A stretch of DNA of 64,000 nt from Pseudomonas fluorescens (GTDB lineage: Bacteria; Pseudomonadota; Gammaproteobacteria; Pseudomonadales; Pseudomonadaceae): assembly GCF_001902145.1 (NCBI RefSeq), contig NZ_MRST01000022.1, positions 1 through 64,000 of the forward strand. The letters run 5' to 3'. Below, in pieces: positions 18,687-27,916 of this stretch (position 1 is its first letter; each line of letters begins with the position of its first letter). The notes beneath the pieces were generated by a model. That model made no database searches, was not told where the DNA came from, and saw nothing but the letters and a program-made list of their open reading frames with translations. The translations under genes were made by a program, and so were the position numbers.

Positions 18687-19574
18687 ATGACAGCCTCTAC
18701 CTATATCGGGCGTTTCGCCCCAACACCCAGCGGCCATTTGCACTTCGGTTCCCTGGTTGCCGCCCTCGCCTCCTACCTCGATGCACGCGCCCACCATGGC
18801 CGTTGGTTGATGCGCATGGAAGACCTTGACCCTCCCCGTGAAGAGCCCGGCGCCCAGGCGGCGATTTTGCATGCGCTGGAAAGCTACGGCTTTGAATGGG
18901 ATGGCGAACTGGTTCGCCAGAGCGAGCGGCATGATGCCTACGCTAAAGTGCTCAACGACCTGTTCAACCACGGCCTGGCCTACGCCTGCACCTGCTCGCG
19001 CAAGCAATTGGAGCCCTACAACGGGGCTTACCCAGGCTTGTGCCGCAATGCCGGCCACGAACAGCAGGATGCCGCCATCCGCCTGCGCGTGCCCGAGTTG
19101 GAGTATCACTTTACCGACCGCGTCCAAGGCGAGTTCCGGCAGCATCTGGGTCGCGATGCCGGCGACTTCATCATCCGTCGGCGCGATGGCCTCTACGCCT
19201 ACCAACTGGCGGTGGTGCTCGACGACGCCTGGCAAGGTGTAACCGATATCGTGCGCGGCGCCGACCTGCTCGACTCCACACCGCGCCAGCTTTACTTGCA
19301 AGAGCTGCTCGGCCTGCGCCAACCCCGTTACCTGCATGTACCGTTGATCGTGCAGCCAGACGGCAACAAGCTGGGCAAGTCCTACCGCTCTCCACCGTTG
19401 ACAGCCGACCAGGCCACGCCTTTGGTGCTCAGAGCGCTGCGTGCCCTTGGCCAACAGCCCGACGTGCAGCTGCTGCACGCCAGCCCACGAGAACTGCTGG
19501 ATTGGGGCATTGCACACTGGGACGCCACCCGCATCCCGCGCACACTGACCCTGGCCGAAGCGCAATTGAGTTGA
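18687..19574 (+). CDS. gluQ: Glutamyl-Q tRNA(Asp) synthetase
   Basis: A 295-residue truncated paralogue of glutamyl-tRNA synthetase that attaches glutamate to queuosine at position 34 of tRNA(Asp). The HIGH-like motif is HLHFGSL near 17-23 within FAPTPSGHLHFGSL, and the KMSKS-like loop is KLGKSYRSP. The zinc-binding cysteines lie in YACTCSRKQL and GLCRN. The anticodon-binding domain of true GluRS is absent, as expected. The link to dksA is conserved in many proteobacteria (dksA-gluQ), although here a terminator separates them. gluQRS is an alternative symbol. Confidence 0.94.
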   Translation: MTASTYIGRFAPTPSGHLHFGSLVAALASYLDARAHHGRWLMRMEDLDPPREEPGAQAAILHALESYGFEWDGELVRQSERHDAYAKVLNDLFNHGLAYACTCSRKQLEPYNGAYPGLCRNAGHEQQDAAIRLRVPELEYHFTDRVQGEFRQHLGRDAGDFIIRRRDGLYAYQLAVVLDDAWQGVTDIVRGADLLDSTPRQLYLQELLGLRQPRYLHVPLIVQPDGNKLGKSYRSPPLTADQATPLVLRALRALGQQPDVQLLHASPRELLDWGIAHWDATRIPRTLTLAEAQLS

Positions 19575-19636
19575 AGGCGCTTGCAGGTTGCCCATCATCC
19601 GTTAACATCGCGGCAGATTTTTAATCAGAGGCCAAC

Positions 19637-19813
19637 ATGTACATCTATCGTTTGGTCCTGCTGCTGGTCGTCGGGATCTACCTGTTCTCCCCCGCCATCA
19701 TGGATTGGTGGATCGACGCCACGGGCGCCTGGTATCGCCCTTATCTGCTATGGCTGATCCTGATCGTCGTGACCTTCATCCTGCAGAGCCAAAAAGATGC
19801 CGATGAGCTTTAG
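19637..19813 (+). CDS. cbrX: CbrX-like small inner-membrane protein overlapping cbrA
   Basis: A 58-residue protein with two hydrophobic segments (YRLVLLLVVGIYLF near 4-17 and PYLLWLILIVVTFIL near 35-49) joined by a Trp-rich loop (MDWWIDATGAWYRP). It ends QSQKDADEL. Its last 17 bases overlap the start of cbrA in another frame, so cbrA translation is probably coupled to it. A small gene in this position is called cbrX in the P. putida literature as I recall it; the name is from memory. Its molecular role is unknown. Confidence 0.82.
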   Translation: MYIYRLVLLLVVGIYLFSPAIMDWWIDATGAWYRPYLLWLILIVVTFILQSQKDADEL

Positions 19814-22751
19814 TCTCACCCAGATGCTGCTGATCAGCGCCGCCTACCTGGCTGCGTTATTCGGCGTGGCCTGGATCAGTGAGCGCGGAATGATTCCGCG
19901 GGCGATCATTCGCCATCCGTTGACCTACACCTTGTCCCTGGGCGTCTACGCCAGTGCCTGGGCGTTCTACGGCACGGTGGGGCTGGCCTACCAGTACGGC
20001 TACGGCTTTCTCTCCAGTTACCTGGGGGTGTCGGGCGCGTTCCTGCTGGCCCCGGTGCTGTTGTACCCGATCCTGAAAATCACCCGGACTTATCAGCTGT
20101 CTTCCTTGGCAGACCTGTTTGCCTTTCGCTTTCGCAGCACCTGGGCGGGCGCGCTGACCACGATCTTCATGTTGATCGGCGTGCTGCCCCTGCTGGCCCT
20201 GCAAATCCAGGCGGTGGCCGACTCCATCAGCATCCTGACCCGCGAGCCTGTGCAACATCGCGTTGCGCTGGCTTTCTGCGCACTCATCACCTTGTTCACC
20301 ATCTTCTTTGGTTCTCGCCATATCGCCACCCGCGAGAAACACCAAGGCCTGGTGTTTGCGATTGCCTTTGAGTCGGTCATCAAGCTGATCGCCATCGGCG
20401 GCGTCGGCCTTTACGCCCTCTACGGCGTGTTCGACGGGCCGCAACAGCTGGAGCTGTGGCTGCTGCAAAACCAGACCGCCCTCGCCGCCTTGCATACGCC
20501 CTTGCAGGAAGGCCCATGGCGTACGCTGCTGCTGGTGTTCTTCGCCTCGGCGATCGTGATGCCGCACATGTACCACATGACCTTCACCGAGAACCTCAAC
20601 CCGCGCTCGCTGGTCAGCGCCAGCTGGGGCTTGCCCCTGTTCCTGTTGCTGATGAGCCTGGCGGTGCCGCTGATCCTGTGGGCCGGCCTGAAACTGGGGG
20701 CCACCACCAACCCTGAGTATTTCACCCTGGGCATCGGTATTGCCGCCAACAGCCCGGCTCTGGCGCTGCTGGCCTATGTAGGGGGGTTGTCGGCCGCCAG
20801 CGGGTTGATCATCGTCACCACCCTGGCACTCTCGGGCATGGCGCTCAACCACTTGGTACTGCCGCTGTACCAGCCGCCGGCTGAGGGCAATATCTACCGT
20901 TGGTTGAAATGGACCCGACGCGCGCTGATCGTCGCGATCATCATGGCCGGCTACACGTTTTATCTGCTGCTGGGCGCCGGGCAAGACCTGGCCAACCTCG
21001 GCATCGTCGCGTTTGTCGCCACCTTGCAGTTCCTGCCGGGCGTGTTGTCGGTGCTGTACTGGCCGACCGCCAATCGGCGCGGTTTTATTGCCGGGCTGCT
21101 GGCCGGGATCCTGGTGTGGACCGTGACCATGCTGCTACCGCTGGTCGGCAACTTGCAGGGCTTCTATATCCCGTTGCTGAACATGATTTACGTGCTGGAC
21201 GACACCAGTTGGCACATGGCTGCCATCGCCTCGCTGGCCGCCAACGTACTGATGTTCACCCTGATCTCGCTGTTCACCAACGCCAGCGCCGAAGAAACCA
21301 GCGCCGCGGAAGCCTGTGCGGTGGATAACGTGCGCCGCCCGCAACGCCGCGAACTGCATGCGGCCTCGCCCCAGGAGTTCGCCACACAACTGGCCAAGCC
21401 ACTGGGCGCCAAGGCCGCACAAAAGGAAGTCGAACAGGCGCTGCGCGACCTCTACCTGCCATTTGACGAGCGCCGCCCTTATGCCCTGCGCCGCCTGCGT
21501 GACCGTATCGAAGCCAACCTGTCCGGGTTGATGGGGCCGAGCGTGTCCCAGGACATGGTGGAAACCTTCTTGCCCTACAAGGCCGGTGGCGAAAACTACG
21601 TCACCGAAGACATCCACTTCATCGAAAGCCGGCTGGAGGATTACCACTCACGTCTCACAGGCCTGGCCGCCGAACTCGACGCCCTGCGCCGTTACCACCG
21701 CCAGACCCTGCAAGAACTGCCGATGGGCGTGTGTTCCCTGGCCAAGGACCAGGAAATCCTGATGTGGAACAAGGCCATGGAAGAACTCACCGGCATCGCC
21801 GCCCAGCGGGTGGTGGGTTCGCGCCTCAATACCCTGGGTGATCCCTGGAAAGAGCTGCTGCAGGGTTTCATCAACCTGCCAGACGAGCACTTGCACAAAC
21901 AGCACTTGGCCCTCGACGGCCAGACCCGCTGGCTCAACCTGCACAAAGCGGCCATCGACGAACCCCTGGCGCCGGGTAACAGCGGCCTGGTGCTGCTGGT
22001 AGAAGATTTGACCGATACACAGATGCTCGAAGACAAGCTGGTGCACTCCGAACGCCTGGCCAGCATTGGGCGCCTGGCGGCCGGCGTGGCTCATGAAATC
22101 GGCAACCCGATCACCGGTATCGCCTGCCTGGCGCAAAACCTGCGCGAAGAACGCGAAGAAGACGGGGAAATCACCGAAATCAGCGGGCAAATCCTTGAAC
22201 AGACCAAGCGGGTTTCACGCATCGTCCAGTCGTTGATGAGCTTTGCCCACTCCGGCGCCCATCAGAATCAGGACGAAGCGGTGTGCCTGGCCGAAGTGGC
22301 CCAGGATGCCATTGGGCTGTTGGCCTTGAACCGGCGCAATTTCGAAGTACAGTTCTTTAACCTGTGCGATCCGGACCATTGGGTCGATGGCGACTCACAA
22401 CGCCTGGCCCAGGTGCTGATCAACCTGCTGTCCAACGCCCGCGACGCGTCGCCGGCCGGCAGTGCGGTACGCGTCAAGAGCGAGGCTTTCGAGCACACGG
22501 TCGACCTGATCGTGGAAGACGAAGGCAGCGGCATTCCACAGAACATCATGGACCGATTGTTCGAACCCTTCTTCACCACCAAGGACCCCGGTGAAGGTAC
22601 CGGTCTGGGCCTTGCACTGGTCTATTCCATCGTTGAAGAGCATTATGGACAAATCACCATCGACAGCCCGGCTGACACACAAAGCCAACGCGGCACCCGT
22701 ATCCGGGTGACCTTGCCGCGTCATGTCGAAGCGACGTCCGCTGTGAACTGA
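19797..22751 (+). CDS. cbrA: Sensor histidine kinase CbrA with N-terminal transporter domain
   Basis: A 984-residue hybrid of a sodium/solute symporter-like domain (about 1-500, 12-13 membrane segments) and a cytoplasmic kinase. A STAC-like linker, a PAS region (about 630-720), the phosphoacceptor His766 in [14 protein letters not shown] and an HATPase domain ([25 protein letters not shown]) follow. CbrA phosphorylates CbrB to adjust carbon/nitrogen use; the transporter part has been linked to histidine uptake in P. fluorescens. Start choice: ATG 19797 or ATG 19803, neither with a strong ribosome-binding site; both lie inside cbrX, which favours translational coupling. Confidence 0.95.
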   Translation: MPMSFSLTQMLLISAAYLAALFGVAWISERGMIPRAIIRHPLTYTLSLGVYASAWAFYGTVGLAYQYGYGFLSSYLGVSGAFLLAPVLLYPILKITRTYQLSSLADLFAFRFRSTWAGALTTIFMLIGVLPLLALQIQAVADSISILTREPVQHRVALAFCALITLFTIFFGSRHIATREKHQGLVFAIAFESVIKLIAIGGVGLYALYGVFDGPQQLELWLLQNQTALAALHTPLQEGPWRTLLLVFFASAIVMPHMYHMTFTENLNPRSLVSASWGLPLFLLLMSLAVPLILWAGLKLGATTNPEYFTLGIGIAANSPALALLAYVGGLSAASGLIIVTTLALSGMALNHLVLPLYQPPAEGNIYRWLKWTRRALIVAIIMAGYTFYLLLGAGQDLANLGIVAFVATLQFLPGVLSVLYWPTANRRGFIAGLLAGILVWTVTMLLPLVGNLQGFYIPLLNMIYVLDDTSWHMAAIASLAANVLMFTLISLFTNASAEETSAAEACAVDNVRRPQRRELHAASPQEFATQLAKPLGAKAAQKEVEQALRDLYLPFDERRPYALRRLRDRIEANLSGLMGPSVSQDMVETFLPYKAGGENYVTEDIHFIESRLEDYHSRLTGLAAELDALRRYHRQTLQELPMGVCSLAKDQEILMWNKAMEELTGIAAQRVVGSRLNTLGDPWKELLQGFINLPDEHLHKQHLALDGQTRWLNLHKAAIDEPLAPGNSGLVLLVEDLTDTQMLEDKLVHSERLASIGRLAAGVAHEIGNPITGIACLAQNLREEREEDGEITEISGQILEQTKRVSRIVQSLMSFAHSGAHQNQDEAVCLAEVAQDAIGLLALNRRNFEVQFFNLCDPDHWVDGDSQRLAQVLINLLSNARDASPAGSAVRVKSEAFEHTVDLIVEDEGSGIPQNIMDRLFEPFFTTKDPGEGTGLGLALVYSIVEEHYGQITIDSPADTQSQRGTRIRVTLPRHVEATSAVN

Positions 22752-22773
22752 GACCGTCGAGAGAATTGAATCA

Positions 22774-24210
22774 ATGCCGCACATTTTGATCGTCGAAGAC
22801 GAAACCATTATCCGCTCTGCCTTGCGTCGCCTGCTTGAACGTAATCAGTACCAGGTCAGCGAAGCCGGCTCGGTGCAGGAAGCCCAAGAGCGATTCAGCA
22901 TTCCCACGTTCGACCTGATTGTCAGCGACCTGCGCCTGCCCGGCGCCCCGGGCACCGAGCTGATCAAGCTGGGCCAGGGCACCCCGGTGCTGATCATGAC
23001 CAGCTACGCCAGCCTGCGCTCGGCGGTGGACTCGATGAAGATGGGCGCGGTGGATTACATCGCCAAGCCTTTCGATCACGACGAGATGCTCCAGGCCGTG
23101 GCCCGCATCCTGCGTGACCGTGTGTCGGCCAGCAGCGCGCCTGCCGAGCAACGCCCCACCGGCAAGGCCAGCGGCGGCGAAAAACCGGGGGCCGACAACA
23201 GCAACGGCGAGATCGGCATCATCGGCTCCTGCCCTCCGATGCAGGACTTGTACAGCAAGATCCGCAAGGTGGCGCCGACCGACTCCAATGTATTGATCCA
23301 GGGCGAATCGGGCACCGGTAAAGAACTGGTAGCTCGCGCCCTGCACAACCTGTCCAAGCGTGCCAAGGCACCGATGATCTCGGTGAACTGCGCGGCGATC
23401 CCCGAATCCCTGATCGAGTCCGAACTGTTCGGCCACGAGAAAGGTGCGTTCACCGGCGCCAGCGCCGGGCGTGCGGGCCTGGTGGAGGCCGCGGACGGCG
23501 GCACCTTGTTCCTCGATGAAATTGGCGAGTTGCCCCTGGAAGCCCAGGCGCGTTTGCTGCGCGTGCTGCAGGAAGGCGAAATTCGCCGCGTCGGCTCGGT
23601 GCAATCGCAGAAGGTCGATGTTCGATTGATCGCGGCGACACACCGAGACCTGAAGAGCCTGGCCAAGATCGGCCAGTTCCGTGAGGATTTGTATTACCGC
23701 CTGCATGTCATTGCGCTCAAATTGCCGGCCCTGCGCGAGCGTGGTGCCGACGTCAACGAGATCGCCAATGCGTTCCTGTTGCGTCAAGGCGCACGCATTG
23801 ACCGCACCGACCTGAAGTTTGCCGCAGACGCCGAGCAGGCGATCCGTCACTACTCGTGGCCAGGGAACGTGCGTGAGCTGGAAAACGCCGTCGAGCGCGC
23901 CGTGATTCTGTCGGAGAGCCCGGAGATCTCCGCCGAGTTGCTGGGCATCGACATTGAGCTCAGCGACCTGGATGACGACGATTTCATCGGCCTGGCCCCG
24001 CAGCAGGGCGGCGGTAGCAATACCAGCCATGAACCGACGGAAGATTTGTCACTGGAAGACTACTTCCAGCACTTCGTGCTCGAGCATCAGGACCATATGA
24101 CCGAGACAGAGCTGGCACGCAAGCTGGGCGTGAGTCGCAAATGCCTGTGGGAACGGCGTCAGCGCCTGGGCATTCCACGGCGCAAGACCGGGGTGGCCAG
24201 CGAAAGCTGA
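22774..24210 (+). CDS. cbrB: Sigma-54-dependent response regulator CbrB (NtrC family)
   Basis: A 478-residue NtrC-type activator. The receiver has phosphoacceptor Asp52 ([11 protein letters not shown]). The AAA+ domain has Walker A GESGTGKE at 177-184, the sigma-54-contacting loop GAFTGA at 224-229, Walker [12 protein letters not shown] and the arginine fingers. A Fis-type helix-turn-helix is at the C-terminus ([20 protein letters not shown]). It lies 22 bases after cbrA. Its best-known target, crcZ, is immediately downstream with CbrB sites visible. A strong terminator follows. Confidence 0.96.
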   Translation: MPHILIVEDETIIRSALRRLLERNQYQVSEAGSVQEAQERFSIPTFDLIVSDLRLPGAPGTELIKLGQGTPVLIMTSYASLRSAVDSMKMGAVDYIAKPFDHDEMLQAVARILRDRVSASSAPAEQRPTGKASGGEKPGADNSNGEIGIIGSCPPMQDLYSKIRKVAPTDSNVLIQGESGTGKELVARALHNLSKRAKAPMISVNCAAIPESLIESELFGHEKGAFTGASAGRAGLVEAADGGTLFLDEIGELPLEAQARLLRVLQEGEIRRVGSVQSQKVDVRLIAATHRDLKSLAKIGQFREDLYYRLHVIALKLPALRERGADVNEIANAFLLRQGARIDRTDLKFAADAEQAIRHYSWPGNVRELENAVERAVILSESPEISAELLGIDIELSDLDDDDFIGLAPQQGGGSNTSHEPTEDLSLEDYFQHFVLEHQDHMTETELARKLGVSRKCLWERRQRLGIPRRKTGVASES

Positions 24211-24225
24211 GGGTGCAGCCCACAG

Positions 24226-24276
24226 GTAACACCTGTTGATGTGAAAAAACTGTTACCGCTGACTTTTCACGTAACA
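24226..24276 (+). promoter_or_regulatory. CbrB upstream activating sites for crcZ
   Basis: A perfect palindrome TGTTAC (24251-24256), 14 bases, GTAACA (24271-24276) matches the CbrB consensus TGTTAC-N14-GTAACA. An extra half-site GTAACA lies at 24226-24231 and a near half-site GGTAACG at 24292-24298. They are about 130-170 bases before the crcZ start, the usual place for a sigma-54 enhancer. Confidence 0.85.
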
Positions 24277-24277
24277 A

Positions 24278-24316
24278 AAGCCGGGGCTTACGGTAACGAA
24301 GCCCCGGCTTTTTTTG
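24278..24316 (+). terminator. Intrinsic terminator of cbrB
   Basis: AAGCCGGGGCTT and AAGCCCCGGCTT form a 12-pair stem with a nine-base loop followed by a run of T residues. The loop contains the GGTAACG element resembling a CbrB half-site, and the stem begins one base after the CbrB palindrome. Confidence 0.88.
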
Positions 24317-24373
24317 GCCCTCAATCTGGCGAAATCAGCCCAACCCCCCGGTTTTGCTGGTCGGCGCAAAAGT

Positions 24374-24389
24374 TGGCACGCACCCTGCT
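24374..24389 (+). promoter_or_regulatory. Sigma-54 (-24/-12) promoter of crcZ
   Basis: TGGCACGCACCCTGCT carries the invariant GG (24375-24376) and GC (24387-24388) with exactly ten bases between, as in the TGGCAC-N5-TTGCW consensus. Transcription should start near 24400. Confidence 0.9.
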
Positions 24390-24399
24390 ATATGCTTAG

Positions 24400-24765
24400 T
24401 ACAAAAACAATAACAAGCTTTGTACAAGACAATAAAAATAAGACGAATCGACTCACGCATAACAAAAACAACACGGCGGAGGCGCAGCTAACTGATTCTT
24501 TTGGAGAGGCGTTGCATTTGGGGCTTGCCCCGCAACCAGGCCGAGAACAACAAAAACTGCCCTAAGGCAGAGCCTGAACTGGTTGGATCGTAGATCAGCA
24601 ACACAGCGACCAAAGCAATCCGTTTGCTCTTGACTCCCGATTGGGAGTGTCATGAAGGTGAAGCTTCGTGGCGAGGGCGATCAACAAAAACAAGAAGCCC
24701 GACATCAATAATAAAAATAGAGCACGCAACTACTTCTGGGGGAGCTTCGGCTCCCCTTGTAGTTT
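24400..24765 (+). ncRNA. crcZ: CrcZ, Hfq/Crc-sequestering small RNA
   Basis: A roughly 366-base RNA between cbrB and pcnB, the conserved crcZ position. It relieves carbon catabolite repression by binding Hfq (with Crc) when CbrAB is active. Six A-rich catabolite-activity motifs of the form AAnAAnAA are present at 24406, 24431, 24461, 24546, 24683 and 24707. The 3' end is a long stem, AACTAC..GGGGAGC, TTCG loop, GCTCCCC..GTAGTT (24729-24765). The 5' end is set by the sigma-54 promoter and the 3' end by the hairpin; both are predictions. Confidence 0.92.
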
Positions 24766-24905
24766 CCGGGATTTGACCTTCAAACGCTTATGGCGCAATG
24801 CCTTTAGCTTGTTCCTACACCATCCCCTGACTAAATGCTAGAATCCCCGCCCATCATGCGGTCATTCTTCGTTATGGCCGAACATTCCTTCAAACAGTGC
24901 ATCCC

Positions 24906-26309
24906 ATGCTGAAGAAGTTGTTCCAGTCATTCCGTTCTCCCTTGCGTCGAACGCAACACAAACGCAGCACGCCTGAAGTGCTCAATAGCAGCCAGCATTC
25001 GCTGCAGCGCGCTCAATTCAGCCGTTATGCAGTGAACATCGTCGAACGTTTGCAGAACGCCGGCTACCAGGCCTACCTGGTGGGTGGCTGCGTACGCGAC
25101 ATGTTGCTCAACATCACGCCCAAGGATTTCGACGTCGCCACCAGTGCTACGCCTGAACAAGTGCGCGCCGAGTTTCGTAATGCACGAATCATCGGTCGGC
25201 GCTTCAAGCTGGTGCATATCCACTTTGGTCGCGAAATCATCGAGGTCGCAACGTTCCGCGCCGGTCACCCGCAAAACGATGACGAGGAGGACACTAACCA
25301 GTCTTCCCGTAACGAGAGCGGGCGCATCCTGCGCGATAACGTGTATGGCACGCTGGAAGAGGACGCGCAACGTCGCGACTTCACCATCAATGCCTTGTAT
25401 TACGACCCGGTCAGCGAGCGTATTCTCGATTACGCCAACGGCGTACACGACATTCGCAACAACCTGATCCGCCTGATCGGCGATCCGACGCAGCGCTACC
25501 AGGAAGACCCGGTGCGCATGCTGCGCGCGGTGCGATTCGCGGCCAAGCTCAACTTCGGCATCGAAAAGCACACCGCCGCGCCGATTCGCGAACTGGCGCC
25601 GATGCTGCGGGAAATCCCCTCGGCACGCCTGTTTGAAGAAGTGCTCAAGCTGTTCCTTTCGGGTTACGCCGCCGACACCTTTGAAATGCTGGTGGACCTG
25701 CAGTTGTTCGACCCCCTGTTCCCGGCCAGCGCCGAGGCCTTGGAGTACAACCCAACGTACACCCACACCTTGATCAGCGAAGCCTTGATCAACACCGACC
25801 TGCGCATCAAGCAGAACAAGCCGGTGACCCCGGCGTTCCTGTTTGCCGCCTTGTTGTGGCCGGCCCTGCCCAAACGCGTACTGCGCCTGCAGGACCGTGG
25901 CATGCCGCCGATCCCGGCCATGCAGGAAGCGGCTCACGAGCTGATCGCCGAACAGTGCCAACGCATCGCCATCCCCAAACGTTTCACCATGCCGATCCGC
26001 GAAATCTGGGACATGCAGGAGCGCCTGCCACGCCGCAGCGGCAAGCGCGCCGATCTGTTGCTGGACAACCCGCGCTTCCGTGCCGGCTACGACTTCCTGC
26101 TGCTACGTGAAAGCGCGGGCGAGCAGACCGATGGCCTGGGCGAATGGTGGACCGATTATCAGGACGCCAATGACAGCCAGCGCCGCGAAATGATTCGTGA
26201 GCTGGGCAGCAAAGGCGATAGCGCCGGCGAAGGGCCGAAAAAGCGTCGCCGCAGCGGCACCAAGCGTAAACGCAGCAGTGCCGATGCCTCGGGCGCTGCG
26301 GGCGAATAA
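24906..26309 (+). CDS. pcnB: Poly(A) polymerase I
   Basis: A 467-residue nucleotidyltransferase that adds poly(A) tails to RNA 3' ends and promotes decay; it belongs to the class II polymerase/CCA-enzyme superfamily. The catalytic signature is LVGGCVRDMLL followed by PKDFDVATSATP with the two metal-binding aspartates, and RRDFTINALYYD and EDPVRMLRAVRFAAKL follow. The C-terminus is a basic tail (KKRRRSGTKRKRSS) for RNA binding. I chose the ATG at 24906, which matches the MLKKLF start of relatives; a GTG nine bases upstream is also possible. Neither has a clear ribosome-binding site. Confidence 0.94.
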   Translation: MLKKLFQSFRSPLRRTQHKRSTPEVLNSSQHSLQRAQFSRYAVNIVERLQNAGYQAYLVGGCVRDMLLNITPKDFDVATSATPEQVRAEFRNARIIGRRFKLVHIHFGREIIEVATFRAGHPQNDDEEDTNQSSRNESGRILRDNVYGTLEEDAQRRDFTINALYYDPVSERILDYANGVHDIRNNLIRLIGDPTQRYQEDPVRMLRAVRFAAKLNFGIEKHTAAPIRELAPMLREIPSARLFEEVLKLFLSGYAADTFEMLVDLQLFDPLFPASAEALEYNPTYTHTLISEALINTDLRIKQNKPVTPAFLFAALLWPALPKRVLRLQDRGMPPIPAMQEAAHELIAEQCQRIAIPKRFTMPIREIWDMQERLPRRSGKRADLLLDNPRFRAGYDFLLLRESAGEQTDGLGEWWTDYQDANDSQRREMIRELGSKGDSAGEGPKKRRRSGTKRKRSSADASGAAGE

Positions 26310-26311
26310 AC

Positions 26312-26794
26312 GTGGAACGTATCTACATCGGCATGGGCAGCAACCTGGCTGCCCCACAGCAACAATTGCGCAGCGCGATCGAGGCGCTGGCGCAACTGCC
26401 TGGCACCCACCTCGCCGGTGTGTCCGCTTTCTACCAAAGCGACTCATTGCTTCCAGGCCAGCCGCGCTACACCAACGCCGTTGCGGCGCTGGACAGTCAC
26501 CTGGCGCCATTGGACCTGCTCGATGCGCTGCAAGCCATCGAGAACGATCAGGGCCGAGAACGCCTGGAACGCTGGGGCCCGCGCACCTTGGACCTGGATA
26601 TCCTGCTGTTCGGTGATCGCCTGATCGACGAGCCGCGCCTCAAGGTGCCGCACTACCAGATGCATCTGCGCGCGTTTGTGCTGTATCCGTTGGCTGAGTT
26701 GGCGCCAGCCGGTATGCAGTTGCCTGACGGACAAAGCCTCAGCAGCCTGCTTGAGGCCTGCCCATTCGTCGGCCTGGAACGCCTCCCTCTGTAG
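26312..26794 (+). CDS. folK: 2-amino-4-hydroxy-6-hydroxymethyldihydropteridine pyrophosphokinase, GTG start
   Basis: A 160-residue HPPK that transfers pyrophosphate from ATP to the pterin ahead of the folP reaction in folate synthesis. The start ERIYIGMGSNL and the magnesium/ATP site GPRTLDLDILLFGD (about 90-103) are typical. The GTG start is two bases after the pcnB stop, so the two are cotranscribed. The TAG stop codon is formed by the first bases of a REP sequence (GTAGGAG), so the repeat inserted at, or defines, the gene end. Confidence 0.94.
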   Translation: MERIYIGMGSNLAAPQQQLRSAIEALAQLPGTHLAGVSAFYQSDSLLPGQPRYTNAVAALDSHLAPLDLLDALQAIENDQGRERLERWGPRTLDLDILLFGDRLIDEPRLKVPHYQMHLRAFVLYPLAELAPAGMQLPDGQSLSSLLEACPFVGLERLPL

Positions 26795-26888
26795 GAGCGA
26801 GCTTGCTCGCGAAAATCGCCAACGATAACGCGCCCAGCCTGATTAAACGCGGCGCCTATGGTTTCTTCGCGAGCAAGCTCGCTCCTAC
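26791..26888. repeat. REP doublet (REPIN) between folK and panB
   Basis: GTAGGAGCGAGCTTGCTCGC (from 26791) recurs inverted at the other end (to 26888) around about 50 bases of spacer, the layout of the REPINs of the P. fluorescens group. Such elements are moved by the RAYT transposase in trans; none is in this window. A second copy lies at 36846-36943 and shares part of the spacer (CGCCAACGATAACGCG). Confidence 0.9.
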
Positions 26889-27115
26889 AATCGCGTCAGT
26901 AACAGCGGTAACACCGCCATCGTAACAATGCGGTAACACATCCAATTGACTTCCCGTGTCCTCCTCACGACTATAGGCGTCCCGCTGCCGCCAACCCGGC
27001 GCGACAGGGCGCAATCCAGGCCTTATAAGCACTGCTTTCAAGACAGTGCGCCTGTATAAACGAAGACTCACGCGCGTTACTCGCTGTTTCCAAGCGCCTG
27101 AACGAGGACCCTTTC
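26889..27115 (+). promoter_or_regulatory. panB upstream region with four GTAACA repeats
   Basis: The stretch between the REPIN and panB has GTAACA at 26899, 26908, 26922 and 26933, all in the same orientation. The hexamer equals the CbrB half-site seen at crcZ, but no inverted partner at 14 bases is present. A candidate -35 TTGACT (26947-26952) with GACTAT 17 bases later, and a hairpin GCACTG/CAGTGC (27029-27049), follow. Function is unproven. Confidence 0.35.
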
Positions 27116-27916
27116 ATGCCAGACATTACCCTGACCACCTTGCAGAGCCTCAAGCTCAAAGGTGAAAAAATCACCATGCTGACCTGCTATGACGCCACTT
27201 TCGCCCACGCCAGCTGCCAGGCTGGAGTCGAAGTGCTGCTGGTGGGCGATTCCTTGGGCATGGTTCTTCAAGGGAATGACAGCACGCTGCCCGTGACCAC
27301 CGATGAACTCGCCTACCACACCGCCAGCGTCAAGCGCGGCAACGATGGCGCCTTGATCATTGCCGACCTGCCGTTCATGGGTTACGCCACCCTTGAGCAA
27401 ACCTTCCTGAACGCCGGCAAACTGATGCAGGCCGGCGCGCACATGGTCAAAGTCGAAGGTGCCGTGTGGCTGGCCGAGTCGATCCGGCTGCTGGCCGAGC
27501 GCGGCGTGCCAGTGTGCGCGCACATGGGCCTGACGCCGCAGTCGGTCAATATCCTCGGTGGCTACAAGGTCCAGGGCCGCAATGAAGCCCAGGCCCGCCA
27601 GATGCGCGCCGATGCCATCGCCTTGGAACAGGCCGGTGCAGCGATGATTCTGCTGGAGTGCGTGCCTAGCGAACTGGCTGCCGAAATCACCCAGGCCGTC
27701 AAAGTGCCCGTGATCGGGATTGGCGCCGGTTCCGCCACCGACGGCCAGGTGCTTGTCCTGCACGATATGCTCGGCCTGTCGATAACCGGCCACGTGCCCA
27801 AGTTCGTGAAGAACTTCATGGCCGGCCAGGACAGCATCCACGCCGCCCTGAGCGCCTACGTCAGCGAAGTCAAAAACGTGACGTTCCCAGGCGCTGAACA
27901 CGGATTCTCGGCATGA
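27116..27916 (+). CDS. panB: 3-methyl-2-oxobutanoate hydroxymethyltransferase
   Basis: A 266-residue TIM-barrel enzyme that makes ketopantoate from 2-oxoisovalerate and methylene-tetrahydrofolate, the first step of pantothenate synthesis. The signature segments are [24 protein letters not shown] (metal-binding Asp), KVEGA and [15 protein letters not shown]. It overlaps panC by four bases (ATGA). Its substrates link it to the ilv and folate genes elsewhere in this window. Confidence 0.96.
   Translation: MPDITLTTLQSLKLKGEKITMLTCYDATFAHASCQAGVEVLLVGDSLGMVLQGNDSTLPVTTDELAYHTASVKRGNDGALIIADLPFMGYATLEQTFLNAGKLMQAGAHMVKVEGAVWLAESIRLLAERGVPVCAHMGLTPQSVNILGGYKVQGRNEAQARQMRADAIALEQAGAAMILLECVPSELAAEITQAVKVPVIGIGAGSATDGQVLVLHDMLGLSITGHVPKFVKNFMAGQDSIHAALSAYVSEVKNVTFPGAEHGFSA

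Noticed and set aside
18666..19598. A 310-codon minus-strand frame opposite gluQ
   Set aside because: gluQ has all family motifs; the opposite frame has none.
22771..24030. A 419-codon minus-strand frame opposite cbrB
   Set aside because: It is a shadow of cbrB codon bias; no start signal.
24441..24565. Possible small coding frames inside crcZ
   Set aside because: The region is A-rich with six Hfq motifs and matches crcZ by position and promoter; frames lack ribosome-binding sites.
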